DNA of 64,000 bases from Chromobacterium vaccinii (GCF_000971335.1 NZ_JZJL01000009.1:1-64000); one strand, 5' to 3'. Positions 19,995 to 29,236 are shown, numbered from the stretch's first letter. The notes: generated by a model not told the origin, from the letters alone. Translations and numbers: made by a program.

Positions 19995-20893
19995 CAGCTC
20001 AATGGAATCAGGTAGTAATGGTCAAGCAAAAGCGCCGCGAACAGCCAGGTCAGATACCAGATGGACCAAGCGAACAGGCGGCGCGCCAAAGTGTCAGCAT
20101 ACTGGCGATGCAGCCTGACGGCAAGGAACAACAATCTGCCGTCCAGCAGCAAAACCGCGCCAAGATATATTGCCCCCGCCTCGCCCAGCGCCACCGGCAA
20201 CAGCGTGACCGCCGTCAGCAAAAAACCGTACAACACAATGGACAGCGTCGTGTAGCGCTGGCCATGGGTGACCGGCAGCATCGGCAAGCCGGCGCGGGCG
20301 TAATCGTCGCGCCGGTACAGCGCCAGCGCCCAGAAATGCGGCGGCGTCCAGGTGTAGATGATCAGGAACAGCACCAGCGCGAACGCGTCGATTTCGCCGT
20401 TGACCGCCACCCAGCCCAGCACCGGCGGCATCGCGCCGCTGGCGCCGCCGATCACGATGTTCTGCGGCGTGTTCGGCTTGAGCAACAAGGTGTAGACAAT
20501 GGCGTAGCCGACAAAAGTTCCCAGGGTCAGCCAGGCGGTCAACGCGTTGCAGCAGGCCAGCAGCAGCGCCAGCCCCATGCCGCCGACCGCCAGCGCCGCC
20601 AGCAGCGTCTCCCGCGCGCCTACCTCGCCGGTGGCCGTGGCCCGCCAGGCGGTGCGCCTCATCCTGACATCAACGCCGCGCTCCACCAGGCAGTTGACCA
20701 TGGCCGCCGCGCCGGCCACCAGCGCGATGCCCAGCGTGGCCGGCGCCACCACCGCGGCATCCGGCACGCCCGGGCTGGCGAGGAACATGCCGATCACCGC
20801 GCAGAACACGATCAGCGCCACCACCCGCGGCTTGGACAGCTGCCACAAGGCGTAGCCGTGTTGCCGCCACAGCGGCAGGCCGACGGCGCTCAT
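19994..20893 (-). CDS. ctaB: Protoheme IX farnesyltransferase (heme O synthase)
   Basis: This 299-residue UbiA-family prenyltransferase converts heme B to heme O. The first Asp-rich region is NCLVERGVDVRMRRTAWRA (family N-x-x-x-D-x-x-x-D-x-x-M-x-R-T), and the second is YTWTPPHFWALALYRRDDY. Nine membrane segments are predicted. It overlaps ctaA by 4 nt, so heme O passes to heme A synthesis from one transcript. Confidence 0.95.
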   Translation of the reverse strand: MSAVGLPLWRQHGYALWQLSKPRVVALIVFCAVIGMFLASPGVPDAAVVAPATLGIALVAGAAAMVNCLVERGVDVRMRRTAWRATATGEVGARETLLAALAVGGMGLALLLACCNALTAWLTLGTFVGYAIVYTLLLKPNTPQNIVIGGASGAMPPVLGWVAVNGEIDAFALVLFLIIYTWTPPHFWALALYRRDDYARAGLPMLPVTHGQRYTTLSIVLYGFLLTAVTLLPVALGEAGAIYLGAVLLLDGRLLFLAVRLHRQYADTLARRLFAWSIWYLTWLFAALLLDHYYLIPLS

Positions 20894-21921
20894 CGCCCCT
20901 CTCCCGGCCCGCTCAAACGCTCGTGATGGAAAAACGGCAGCCTCGGCCAGGCCACGCGCCGTCGCGCCGCCTCCTTCTCATGCAGCCGGGACAACAGCAG
21001 CAAGGACGTCGCCAGCAGCAAGGCCGCGCCGGCGTTGTGCGCCACCGCCAGCGGCAACGGCAGTTGCAGCAGCACATTGGCGATGCCCAGACCCACCTGG
21101 ACCGCCCATGCCATTCCCAGGCACAGCAGGTGCCGCCGCAACGCTGGCTCCCGCCAGCCCAGCCACAGCAGCGACAGCAGCAGCAGAGACACCAGCAGCG
21201 CGCCCAGCCGGTGCAGCCAATGTATGGTCACCAGGCTGGCGAAATCGAGCAGGCTGCCGTCCGGCGCCTCGCCGAGTTCTCGCAACAGATGGAAGGCGTG
21301 ATCGAAACGCAGCGCCGGCCAGCTTTCGCCGTTGCAGGCGGGAAAGCCCTGGCAAGCCAGCGCCGCGTAATTGCTGGACACCCAGCCGCCCAGCGCCAGT
21401 TGCAGCGCCAATGCCGAGACCAGCCAAGCGGCAAGCCTGACTTGCCTTGCGGGAACGGCGACGGGCGGCAAGCCCGGGGACAAGGCCATCCAGACGAGAA
21501 TCTGCAGCACCGCCATGCCGCCCAACAGATGGGAAGTGACAATGACGGGCTTGAGCAGCAAGGTGACGGTCAGCATGCCCAACAGGCCCTGCAGGCCCAG
21601 CACCGCCAGCAACAGCCCCGCCGGCAGACGCTGGCGCCTTTCCCGCCAGGCCCGCCAGGCGATCAGCGCGATCAGCGCGCCCAGGCTGCCTGCCAGATAG
21701 CGGTGCAGCATCTCGCGCCAGGCCTTGCCCAGACTGACCGGGCCTTCCGGCGACAGCGCCTGGGCCTGGAGTATGCTGTCGGCCGCGTGCGACGGCGAAA
21801 TCTGGCCGTAGCAGCCCGGCCAGTCCGGGCACCCGAGGCCCGCGTGGGACAATCTGACATAGGCGCCGAACGGCACCACGACGACGGCCAGCAGCAAAGC
21901 CAGCCAAACCAGTTTCCGCAT
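20890..21921 (-). CDS. ctaA: Heme A synthase (COX15/CtaA)
   Basis: This 343-residue polytopic protein oxidises heme O to heme A. It shows the N-terminal PFGAYVRLSHAGLGCPDWPGCYG signature with a Cys pair, then paired His in MLHRYLAGSLG and IHWLHRLGALL as heme ligands, and a second Cys pair region LACQGFPACNG. ATG 21921 (MRKLVWLALL) is chosen because a G-rich Shine-Dalgarno precedes it; a GTG 21 nt earlier is possible. Confidence 0.93.
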   Translation of the reverse strand: MRKLVWLALLLAVVVVPFGAYVRLSHAGLGCPDWPGCYGQISPSHAADSILQAQALSPEGPVSLGKAWREMLHRYLAGSLGALIALIAWRAWRERRQRLPAGLLLAVLGLQGLLGMLTVTLLLKPVIVTSHLLGGMAVLQILVWMALSPGLPPVAVPARQVRLAAWLVSALALQLALGGWVSSNYAALACQGFPACNGESWPALRFDHAFHLLRELGEAPDGSLLDFASLVTIHWLHRLGALLVSLLLLSLLWLGWREPALRRHLLCLGMAWAVQVGLGIANVLLQLPLPLAVAHNAGAALLLATSLLLLSRLHEKEAARRRVAWPRLPFFHHERLSGPGEGR

Positions 21922-21968
21922 GGCGAGCGCCCCCCAGTGCACAGCGTGTCCGCCGGTCAGCCGCCGGC

Positions 21969-22478
21969 TCAGCCCAGCCCGTTGTTCACCTTCAACACCT
22001 TGGCCACTTCATCGATGATCAGGCGCGGATCCGCGCCGTCCCGATAGAACATCACCTGATTGCCCAGCGGATCGACCAGATAAAAGCCCAGGTTGCCGGC
22101 CGGCAAGGCCGACTCCGTCGAATGCGGCAGCCGGTGCGGCACATCCAGCCGCGGCGCCTGCTCCGAAACCTGCAAGGCCACTCTGGTCAGGCGACCAGCC
22201 GCTTCGCCCTGCGCCCTTTCTATCTGGCGCATCGCATGCCAGCGCTGCTGGCAACGCCCATGGCACTCCGTGCCCAATACCGCCGCCAGCACCCACTTTC
22301 CACGCGGCCATTGCGGCTGCGCCGCGGCGGCGAAAGGATGGGTGGGCAGCAATTGGCCATAGCTGCGCCCGCCCTGGGGCGGCAACAACCAATAAGCCAA
22401 CAACGCGGCCAGCACCGGCGCCAGGCACAGCAAGCCCATCGCCAGCAACGCCACCCGCCCCCGGTTAATGGATTTCAT
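21969..22478 (-). CDS. Cytochrome oxidase-associated membrane protein with CX3C motif
   Basis: This 169-residue protein has one N-terminal membrane helix (about 9-32) and an extracytoplasmic domain. That domain holds WVLAAVLGTECHGRCQQRW, with Cys72 and Cys76 in a CX3C pattern like the copper or redox motif of SCO proteins. It lies between surf1 and ctaA, a place where betaproteobacteria carry an unnamed assembly-linked protein. It overlaps the surf1 end by 14 nt. A role in copper or thiol handling during oxidase assembly is inference. Confidence 0.7.
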   Translation of the reverse strand: MKSINRGRVALLAMGLLCLAPVLAALLAYWLLPPQGGRSYGQLLPTHPFAAAAQPQWPRGKWVLAAVLGTECHGRCQQRWHAMRQIERAQGEAAGRLTRVALQVSEQAPRLDVPHRLPHSTESALPAGNLGFYLVDPLGNQVMFYRDGADPRLIIDEVAKVLKVNNGLG

Positions 22479-23184
22479 GCCTGCGCCTCCACATCAGCCA
22501 GCTGGCGCCGCTGATGCAGACGCCTAGCAGGAGCCATTGCAGCGCGTAAGCATAGTGGCGGTCTGGCATGAACTCCGGCACCACCGGCCAGTGCAACAGC
22601 GGCTCAGGGGAGCTTTCCAGCACCACCACGCCCTGGAACCAATGCCCGGGATAGCGGCGGCGCAAGACCGCTTCGTCCACCGCGTCGACAGGACCTTCGG
22701 CGCCCTTGACCGCGCCAGACAGCACGAAATGGCGCGGCGTCGGCATCCGATAGCCCTGGGCCTGCACCTGCTCCGGCCGGAAAGCCGGCACGGGAGCGCC
22801 GTCGACCAGCCATCCCAGATCCAGCAACACCAGAGAACGATCGTCCCCCTGCCGCCAGGGCTGAAGGATGCGCCTCCCTGCCTGGCCGGCCATGAAGCTG
22901 TTGCGCAGCTCGATCACCGGTCCGGCCGGCTCGGCCCGGTTCAGCCTGACCCGGGTGAACTCCGGCGGCGGCTCCGCTTCGCGGTAGACCAAATCCACCG
23001 GCGCCACGCTCATCGCGCTGGTCAGAGAGTTCAGCAGCGCCTCCTTGTCTTGCCCCCTTTGCCACTGCCATACTGCCAATACATATGGTAATAAATTGAT
23101 TACCAAAAGAAACAGCCACAGCGTTCGTTGCCATTTAGACTGCGGCTTGTGTTCCGGATCAGTTTGCGTGGAGGATACGGTCAT
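22465..23184 (-). CDS. SURF1-family cytochrome oxidase assembly protein
   Basis: This 239-residue protein has two membrane helices, near the N-terminus (LWLFLLVINLLPYVLAVWQW) and C-terminus (ALQWLLLGVCISGASWLMW), flanking a periplasmic domain. It carries family signatures WQWQRGQDKEALL, LDLGWL and YAYALQWL. SURF1 assists heme A insertion into subunit I. The preferred ATG at 23184 lies within TCATGA, which also contains the ATG of the opposite gene; ATG 23196 is an alternative. The divergent overlap is odd and is discussed under findings. Confidence 0.85.
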   Translation of the reverse strand: MTVSSTQTDPEHKPQSKWQRTLWLFLLVINLLPYVLAVWQWQRGQDKEALLNSLTSAMSVAPVDLVYREAEPPPEFTRVRLNRAEPAGPVIELRNSFMAGQAGRRILQPWRQGDDRSLVLLDLGWLVDGAPVPAFRPEQVQAQGYRMPTPRHFVLSGAVKGAEGPVDAVDEAVLRRRYPGHWFQGVVVLESSPEPLLHWPVVPEFMPDRHYAYALQWLLLGVCISGASWLMWRRRHEIH

Positions 23185-23380
23185 GAAACTCGTCATCCTG
23201 TTGTTGCTTGCCTGTATCGTCCTGGCCCTGTTCTGGGGCTTGACCGGGCTGATGAAGGCCGAGCACGGCTCTCAGCGCCTGGTGCGCTCCCTGACCCTGC
23301 GGGTGGGACTGTCCATTGGATTATTCCTGCTGCTGTTGCTGGGCGCGCTGTTCGGCTGGTGGCGCCCGCACCATGTCTGA
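23183..23380 (+). CDS. DUF2909 twin-transmembrane small protein
   Basis: This 65-residue protein has two hydrophobic helices (LVILLLLACIVLALFWGL and LSIGLFLLLLLGALFGWW) joined by a basic loop with Arg and Lys. It fits DUF2909, a small protein of unknown function usually found opposite ctaE and surf1 in betaproteobacteria. GGAGG sits about 8 nt before the ATG. It is the only plus-strand gene in the oxidase region. Confidence 0.8.
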   Translation: MKLVILLLLACIVLALFWGLTGLMKAEHGSQRLVRSLTLRVGLSIGLFLLLLLGALFGWWRPHHV

Positions 23381-23386
23381 TTTCCC

Positions 23387-24244
23387 TCATAGCCAGTAAA
23401 CGAAGATAAACAGCAGCAGCCACACCACGTCCACAAAGTGCCAGTACCAGCTGGCCGCCTCGAAAGCGAAATGGTGATGGGCGTCGAAATGCCCGTTCAT
23501 GCTGCGCAGCCACACCACGAACAGGATGATGGACCCCAGCAGCACATGCAGGCCATGGAAACCGGTCAGCATGAAAAAAGTCATGCCGTACGCGCCCGAA
23601 GCCAGCGTCAGGTTCAGCTTGCTGAAGGCGTGCCCATACTCGTGCATCTGCAAGGCCAGGAAGGTGCAGCCCAGCACCACGGTCAACAGCAGCCCCAGCG
23701 TGAACTGGCTTCTCTTCTCCTGCAGCAGTCCCCAATGCGCCCAGGTGACGGTGGCGCCTGAACTCAACAAAATCATCGTATTCAGCGACGGCAAGCCCCA
23801 GGCTTCCATCGCCTGATAAGCCTGGGTGATGCCCGGGCCGGTGGACAACGGCCAGGACGCTTCGAAATCCGGGTACAGGATCTTGTAGTCCAGCGATCCC
23901 AGCTCCGGCACCGACACCGTTCTCACCCAGAACAGCGCGCCGAAGAACGCGCCGAAGAACATCACCTCGGAGAAAATGAACCAGCCCATGCCCCAGCGGA
24001 AGGACATGTCCTCTCGCCCCAGATAGACGCCGAGCCGGCTTTCCCGGATCACGTCGCCGAACCAGCCCACCAGCATCGCCACCAGGATCAGCATCCCGAG
24101 CGCCAGCGACACCTTGCCCAGCAGCATCCCGTTGACGGCGAACGCCGCGCCCAGGCCGATGCAGAACAACGCCAGCGAACCCACCATGGGCCAGCGCGAC
24201 GGCGTCGGCACGAAATAGCGGTCCTGTTCTTCTACGCTTGCCAT
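23387..24244 (-). CDS. ctaE: Cytochrome c oxidase subunit III
   Basis: This 285-residue protein has seven predicted helices. It contains the family stretches SEVMFFGAFFGALFW, WGLPSLNTMILLSSGATVTWAHW, FYMLTGFHGLHVLLG-like (here FFMLTGFHGLHVLLG) and SWYWHFVDVVWLLLFIFVYWL at the end. Subunit III stabilises the core and proton uptake. It lies 10 nt after the DUF2970 gene. Confidence 0.96.
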   Translation of the reverse strand: MASVEEQDRYFVPTPSRWPMVGSLALFCIGLGAAFAVNGMLLGKVSLALGMLILVAMLVGWFGDVIRESRLGVYLGREDMSFRWGMGWFIFSEVMFFGAFFGALFWVRTVSVPELGSLDYKILYPDFEASWPLSTGPGITQAYQAMEAWGLPSLNTMILLSSGATVTWAHWGLLQEKRSQFTLGLLLTVVLGCTFLALQMHEYGHAFSKLNLTLASGAYGMTFFMLTGFHGLHVLLGSIILFVVWLRSMNGHFDAHHHFAFEAASWYWHFVDVVWLLLFIFVYWL

Positions 24245-24254
24245 CTCACTCCTC

Positions 24255-24437
24255 CTAGCGGGTCACCCAGGACACCAGCAGCAGCAGGGCTGCGATCAGC
24301 CCTGCCGCCAGCGCCAGCGCGGTGATGATCAATTGCCACGGTTTGAGCGCTTGGTCGTCCTGGGAAGCCGCTCCCTTGCGCACACCGATGAAGGCACCCA
24401 GCACCGCCTTGACTCCTTGCCCCCAGCTCATGCTCAT
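24255..24437 (-). CDS. DUF2970 small membrane protein
   Basis: This 60-residue protein has a conserved N-terminal amphipathic stretch (GVKAVLGAFIGVRKG) and one C-terminal membrane helix (LIITALALAAGLIAALLLL). It matches DUF2970, found between ctaG and ctaE in betaproteobacteria. The ATG at 24437 overlaps the ctaG stop by 4 nt; a second ATG two codons on is possible. Its function is unknown; oxidase assembly is implied by position only. Confidence 0.75.
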   Translation of the reverse strand: MSMSWGQGVKAVLGAFIGVRKGAASQDDQALKPWQLIITALALAAGLIAALLLLVSWVTR

Positions 24438-24976
24438 CCCTTTCCCTGGCCCGGCACATCGAACACGGTATAGGCCAGCGTGATGCTGGTGATCGAGGCC
24501 GGCAGCTTGCGGTCTATCACGAACACGACCGGGAAGGTGCGGGTCTCTCCGGGCTGGAAACGCTGCTGGGTAAAGCAGAAGCATTCCAGCTTCTTGACGT
24601 ACTCGCCGGCCTCGGCCGGCAGGTAGCGCGGCAGCGCCTGCCCCACCACCACGCGCGGGCTGGCGTTGGTGATCCGGTACTGAACCTGGACGAAAGTGCC
24701 CGGCTTGACCCTAAGATGAGTGGTCAGCGGCTGCACCTGCCATGGCAGGCCTGCCTGCACCGTGGAGTCGAAAGTCATCCTGACCTCGCCGTCGCCGGCG
24801 ATCAGGTCCTCCTTCTCCAGCTCGTCCGCCTTGACGACGTCGTTGAGGCCGGTTTGCTCGCACACGATGCGGTACAGCGGAATCATCGCCCAGGCGAAAG
24901 CGAACATCAGCGCGACGATCAGCACCAGCCGCTTCACCAGCCGGAGGTTGCGCCGCCGCATCGCCATCGCGTCCAT
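24434..24976 (-). CDS. ctaG: Cytochrome c oxidase assembly protein CtaG/Cox11
   Basis: This 180-residue protein has an N-terminal anchor (LVLIVALMFAFAWAMIPLY) followed by the Cox11 domain. The conserved copper-binding motif is KLECFCFTQQ, with Cys-x-Cys near 138-140, and the CEQTGLN segment follows the helix. Cox11 delivers copper to the CuB site in subunit I. It is 14 nt after ctaD. Confidence 0.95.
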   Translation of the reverse strand: MDAMAMRRRNLRLVKRLVLIVALMFAFAWAMIPLYRIVCEQTGLNDVVKADELEKEDLIAGDGEVRMTFDSTVQAGLPWQVQPLTTHLRVKPGTFVQVQYRITNASPRVVVGQALPRYLPAEAGEYVKKLECFCFTQQRFQPGETRTFPVVFVIDRKLPASITSITLAYTVFDVPGQGKG

Positions 24977-24990
24977 GCCCCTCTCCCCGC

Positions 24991-26628
24991 TCAATGCGAA
25001 TGCCCGTCCCCGCCTTCCTGGCAGGACAGGATCACGCCGTTCTCGCCGACCTCGACCCGCGGCGCCTGCTCGAAGCTGTGATAGGGCGCCGGGGTCGGCA
25101 GCTCCCACTCCAGCGTGTTGGCGCCCTCCCAGGGCTTGTGCGGCGCTTTTTCGCCGTGACGCAACGCGTGCAGGATGTTGTACAGGAAGATCAACTGGCC
25201 CAGGCCGAACATGAAGGCGCCGACGCTGGCGATGCGGTTGAAGTCGGTGAACTGCAGCGCGTAGTCCGGAATCCGCCGCGGCATCCCGGCCAGGCCCAGG
25301 AAGTGCATCGGAAAGAAGGTGACGTTGAACCAGATCATCGACCACCAGAAATGCAGCTTGCCCAGCTTCTCGTTGTACATCCGGCCGCTCATCTTGGGGA
25401 ACCAATAGTAGATGGCGGAAAACAGGCTGAACAACGCGCCGGCCACCAGCACATAGTGGAAATGGGCCACTACGTAGTAGCTGGCGTGCAACTGGATGTC
25501 CACCGCCGCCACGCTGAGCGTGATGCCGGACAGGCCGCCGATGGTGAACAGCAGGATGAAGCCTATCGAGAACAGCATCGGCGTCTCGAAGCTCATCGCG
25601 CCTTCCCACATGGTGGCGATCCAGTTGAACACTTTCACGCCGGTGGGCACCGCGATCAGCATCGTCGCGTACATGAAGAACAGCTGCGCGGTGGCCGCCA
25701 TGCCGGTGACGAACATGTGGTGCGCCCACACCATGAAGGACAGGATGCCAATGGAGCTGGTGGCGTACACCATCGAGGTATAGCCGAACAGCGGCTTGCG
25801 GGCGAAGGTGGGGATCACCTGGCTGACGATGCCGAAGGCCGGCAGCGCCATGATGTAGACCTCGGGATGGCCGAAGAACCAGAACACGTGCTGGTAAAGA
25901 ATGGGGTCGCCGCCGCCGGCCGCATTGAAGAAGTGGGTGCCGAAATGACGGTCGGTCAGCACCATGGTCACCGCGCCGGCCAGCACCGGCATCACGGCGA
26001 TGATCAGGTAGGCGGTGATCAGCGAGGCCCAGGCGAACATCGGCATCTTCATCAGCGTCATTCCCGGCGCGCGCAGATTGAGGATGGTGACGATGATGTT
26101 GATCGACCCCATGATGGAGCTGATGCCGAGGATGTGGATGGCGAAGATGGTCATGTCCATGCCCATGCCCATCTGCGTGGACAGCGGCGCGTACAGCGTC
26201 CAGCCGGCGGCGGCCGCGCCGCCCGGCACCGCGAACGACATCAGCAGCAGCAGCGCCGCCGGCGGCAGCAGCCAGAAGCTCCAGTTGTTCATCCGCGCGA
26301 AAGCCATGTCCGGCGCGCCTATCATCAGCGGCAGCATCCAGTTGGCCATGCCGGTGAAAGCCGGCATGATGGCGCCGAACACCATGATCAGGCCATGCAG
26401 CGTGGTCAGCTGGTTGAACAGCTCCGGCTGGAAGAAGCGCAGGCCGGGACTGAACAGCTCGGCGCGGATGCATAGCGCCAGCACGCCGCCGGTGAGGAAC
26501 ATGGTGAACGAGAACCACAGGTACATCGTGCCGATGTCCTTGTGGTTGGTGGCCATCAGCCAGCGGGCGATGCCATGGGGCTTGCCGTGGTGGGCGCCGC
26601 CGGCGTGGGTGGTTTCCGCGATTGCCAT
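24991..26628 (-). CDS. ctaD: Cytochrome c oxidase subunit I
   Basis: This 545-residue heme-copper oxidase subunit is the site of oxygen reduction. TTLHGLIMVF contains a heme a ligand (His78). GHPEVYIM at 253-260 contains CuB ligand His254 and the cross-linked Tyr258, which marks an A-type oxidase. VWAHHMFV and VAHFHYVL supply the further CuB and heme ligands. The gene is preceded by ctaC (13-nt gap). Confidence 0.98.
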   Translation of the reverse strand: MAIAETTHAGGAHHGKPHGIARWLMATNHKDIGTMYLWFSFTMFLTGGVLALCIRAELFSPGLRFFQPELFNQLTTLHGLIMVFGAIMPAFTGMANWMLPLMIGAPDMAFARMNNWSFWLLPPAALLLLMSFAVPGGAAAAGWTLYAPLSTQMGMGMDMTIFAIHILGISSIMGSINIIVTILNLRAPGMTLMKMPMFAWASLITAYLIIAVMPVLAGAVTMVLTDRHFGTHFFNAAGGGDPILYQHVFWFFGHPEVYIMALPAFGIVSQVIPTFARKPLFGYTSMVYATSSIGILSFMVWAHHMFVTGMAATAQLFFMYATMLIAVPTGVKVFNWIATMWEGAMSFETPMLFSIGFILLFTIGGLSGITLSVAAVDIQLHASYYVVAHFHYVLVAGALFSLFSAIYYWFPKMSGRMYNEKLGKLHFWWSMIWFNVTFFPMHFLGLAGMPRRIPDYALQFTDFNRIASVGAFMFGLGQLIFLYNILHALRHGEKAPHKPWEGANTLEWELPTPAPYHSFEQAPRVEVGENGVILSCQEGGDGHSH

Positions 26629-26641
26629 GAGGTCCGACTCC

Positions 26642-27757
26642 TTATGCCGCCTTGCCGCGCGCAGCCTTCACGTCCTTGGGCTGCACGATCTGGCCGGTAT
26701 GATTGCCCCAGCTGTTGCGCTCGTAGGTGATCACCGCCGCGATGTCGGTATCGGACAATTGCTTGCCCCAGGCCGCCATCGCCGGATTCTTCTTGCCGCC
26801 GAACAACACGATCTCGATGTGGCCGGCCTTGTCGCCGGTGACGATGGGCGAGCCGTCCAGCGCCGGGAAAGTGCCCGGAATGCCCTTGCCGTTGGCCTGG
26901 TGACAGGGCACGCAGTTCTGGGCGTAGATTTTCTCGCCGCGCGCCTTCAGGTCCTCCAGCCTCCACACCTTGTTGGGATCGTCGGCGGCGGCTGCCATCT
27001 GCTTGAGCTTGGCCGCGCGCCACTTCTCATAGTCGGCCGGCGACTTGGCCTCCACCACGATGGGCATGAAGCCATGGTCCTTGCCGCACAGCTCCGAACA
27101 CTGGCCGCGATAGACGCCGGGCTTCTCGATCAGCATCCAGCTGTCGCGCAGGAAGCCGGGAATCGCATCCTGCTTGACCCCCAGCTGCGGCACCCACCAG
27201 GAGTGGATCACGTCGTTGGCGGTCAACAGCAGGCGGATCTTGCGATCGGTCGGCACCACCAGCGGCTCGTCGACTTCCAGCAGGTAGTTGGCAGGCTTCT
27301 GGATGGTTCCCTCGATCGCTTCCCGAGGGGTGGCGAGATGGCTGACGTAGCCGAAATTGTCGTCCAGGTAGTCATAGCGCCACTTCCACTGGTATCCGGT
27401 GATCTTGATGGTCATGTCCTCGCTGCGGGTGCCCTTCTGCGCCAGCACCGCGCGGGTGGCGGGAACCGCGATGACCACCAGGATCAGCAGCGGCACCACG
27501 GTCCAGATGATCTCCACCGTGGTGTTCTCGTGGAATTGCTTGGCCTCGTTGCCAGCCGATTTGCGGTGATGAAAGATGGAGTACAGCATCACCAGGAACA
27601 CCACGGCGAAAATCACGCCGGTGACGATCAGCAGCATGGTATGCAGGTGATATTCGGTGCGGGCCAGTGGGGTGACCGGCTGCTGCAGGTTGAACTCAGC
27701 CGCGGCCGCGCTCTGGACGGCCAGCAGCAGGCATAGCGGAATGCGCAAACAAGACAT
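26642..27757 (-). CDS. ctaC: Cytochrome c oxidase subunit II with fused cytochrome c domain
   Basis: This 371-residue protein has a signal peptide, two membrane helices (MLLIVTGVIFAVVFLVML and IIWTVVPLLILVVIAVPA), a cupredoxin domain with the CuA motif GQCSELCGKDHGFMPI, and a C-terminal cytochrome c domain with NCVPCHQANG (CXXCH) and a later Met. This is the caa3-like layout. ATG 27757 begins the signal peptide (MSCLRIPLCLLLAVQSAAAA) and is preceded by GGGGG. It is the first gene of the operon. A TTGACA lies upstream on the minus strand (around 27850) but without a clear -10. Confidence 0.95.
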   Translation of the reverse strand: MSCLRIPLCLLLAVQSAAAAEFNLQQPVTPLARTEYHLHTMLLIVTGVIFAVVFLVMLYSIFHHRKSAGNEAKQFHENTTVEIIWTVVPLLILVVIAVPATRAVLAQKGTRSEDMTIKITGYQWKWRYDYLDDNFGYVSHLATPREAIEGTIQKPANYLLEVDEPLVVPTDRKIRLLLTANDVIHSWWVPQLGVKQDAIPGFLRDSWMLIEKPGVYRGQCSELCGKDHGFMPIVVEAKSPADYEKWRAAKLKQMAAAADDPNKVWRLEDLKARGEKIYAQNCVPCHQANGKGIPGTFPALDGSPIVTGDKAGHIEIVLFGGKKNPAMAAWGKQLSDTDIAAVITYERNSWGNHTGQIVQPKDVKAARGKAA

Positions 27758-27898
27758 GTTGCCCCCTAGGTCAAGACGACCGACACAATGCACTGCATGC
27801 ACAAGCACCGGCTTGTCGCCGGCATGTTTTCATCGTAGGAGCAATGTCAAGAAAAACAAGAATGCGTCATGACGCGGCGCAATGCGCGCGGAACGGGG

Positions 27899-27922
27899 CA
27901 TGGGCGGCGGCGGCCGCCCATG
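27899..27922. terminator. Perfect 10-bp hairpin between bioD and ctaC
   Basis: CATGGGCGGC (27899-27908) pairs perfectly with GCCGCCCATG (27913-27922) around a 4-nt loop. It follows the bioD stop on the minus strand. No T-tract follows, so termination is possible but not certain. Confidence 0.4.
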
Positions 27923-27931
27923 GGAAGACGC

Positions 27932-28564
27932 TCAGGCAGCCGGCCGGTAGGGGATTTCCAGCAGCAGCGGCGCCGGAATATGGCGTTTGAGCGTGGCCAG
28001 GTTCTCCGCATACGCAGCTTGCGGCGGCTGCGCGCAGTTGGCCACCCAGCCAGCCAGCTCCAGCCCGCTGTCTCGCACCGCCTTCGCCGTCAGCAAGGCG
28101 TGGTTGATGCAGCCCAGCCGCATGCCCACCACCAGGATCACCGGCAGCGCCAACGCCTGCGCCATGTCCGACATGAACAGGCTGTCGGACAGCGGGGCCA
28201 GCCAGCCGCCCGCGCCCTCCACCAGCACGATGTCGGCCTGCTCGCGCAAGCGCCGGTAATGATCGACGATGCGCGGCAGCTCGATCTCCACGCCAGCTTC
28301 GCGCGCGGCGATGTGCGGCGACACCGGCGGCAGGAAGCGATAGGGATTCATCAGTTCCAGGTCGGTCTGGCCAGTGGCCGCGGTGAGCCTAGCCACATCG
28401 TCGTTCCACCAGCCGCCGTCTGGCAGAATTTCGCAACCGGACGCCACCGGCTTCATCGCCAACACGATCTTGCCCTGCTCTCGATACGAACGGATCAGTT
28501 CGACGGCGGAATGGGTCTTGCCGATCTCGGTGTCGGTGCCGGTGATGAAATAGCCTTGGCTCAT
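27932..28564 (-). CDS. bioD: Dethiobiotin synthetase
   Basis: This 210-residue ATP-dependent carboxylase starts MSQGYFITGTDTEIGKTHSA, with the P-loop GTDTEIGKT, and has KPVASGC and VEGAGGWLAPL. It closes the ureido ring of biotin. The other bio genes are not in this window. No clear BirA operator was recognised in the 228 bp upstream (28565-28792). Confidence 0.95.
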   Translation of the reverse strand: MSQGYFITGTDTEIGKTHSAVELIRSYREQGKIVLAMKPVASGCEILPDGGWWNDDVARLTAATGQTDLELMNPYRFLPPVSPHIAAREAGVEIELPRIVDHYRRLREQADIVLVEGAGGWLAPLSDSLFMSDMAQALALPVILVVGMRLGCINHALLTAKAVRDSGLELAGWVANCAQPPQAAYAENLATLKRHIPAPLLLEIPYRPAA

Positions 28565-28792
28565 GCTCGCTCCCGATTATGGTTGTCCCGCCCAAACGCC
28601 GAATGAATGCGGACCGGGACCGACGTTTTACACTAGGTCGCGCCGATCTTTCAATACTTCCGGCGCCAACGATCACGGTCTCCGCTTTCAACGGGGCATG
28701 CACAATCCCATAAGCATAAAGAACAGGTGGCCGGATAAAGGCCTGCTTGCGACATGCCAAAATCGCAATCCTCAACTTTTTAGGAACTCGCC

Positions 28793-29236
28793 ATGAAAGA
28801 GAGCGAAGCTTTGGCCGCGTTGGCCGGCATGGGCATCATGGTGCTGGTGGTGGTGGGCGCTCTGGTGCTGGCGGTCAGCATCTTCTATTTCCTGACCCTG
28901 CATCAGACGATGAACGCCGTCGGAGAAACCCATCGTCCGCTGGCCGGCGGCCTGATCTGGCTGGCGCTGATACCCGGCCTGGGGCTGGTCTGGTACATGA
29001 TCTACATCCTGCTGCTGTCCAGCGCATTGCGCAAAGAGCTGGCGCAGCGGCAGTTGCCGGGCGACGGCGGCTTCGGCATCAGCCTGGCGCTGGTGATCTT
29101 GCAGGTGCTGTGCTTCATTCCTTACGTCAATCTGCTGGCCGCGCTCCCCGCTCTCGCGCTGTGGATCGCGCACTGGGTGAAAATGGCCGGCTACCGCAGG
29201 CTATTGCAGCCTGCCCAAGCGGCATTGGCGGCATAG
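28793..29236 (+). CDS. Hypothetical membrane protein
   Basis: This 147-residue protein has four predicted membrane helices: MVLVVVGALVLAVSIFYF, GLIWLALIPGLGLVWYMIY, ISLALVILQVLCFIPYV and LPALALWIAHWV. AGGA lies about 8 nt before the ATG. I do not recognise a named family. It stands alone between the bioD and leuA transcription units, so context gives no role. Confidence 0.65.
   Translation: MKESEALAALAGMGIMVLVVVGALVLAVSIFYFLTLHQTMNAVGETHRPLAGGLIWLALIPGLGLVWYMIYILLLSSALRKELAQRQLPGDGGFGISLALVILQVLCFIPYVNLLAALPALALWIAHWVKMAGYRRLLQPAQAALAA

Noticed and set aside
26015-27736. Long plus-strand frames opposite ctaD and ctaC
   Set aside because: They read through well-supported oxidase genes and give no recognisable protein.
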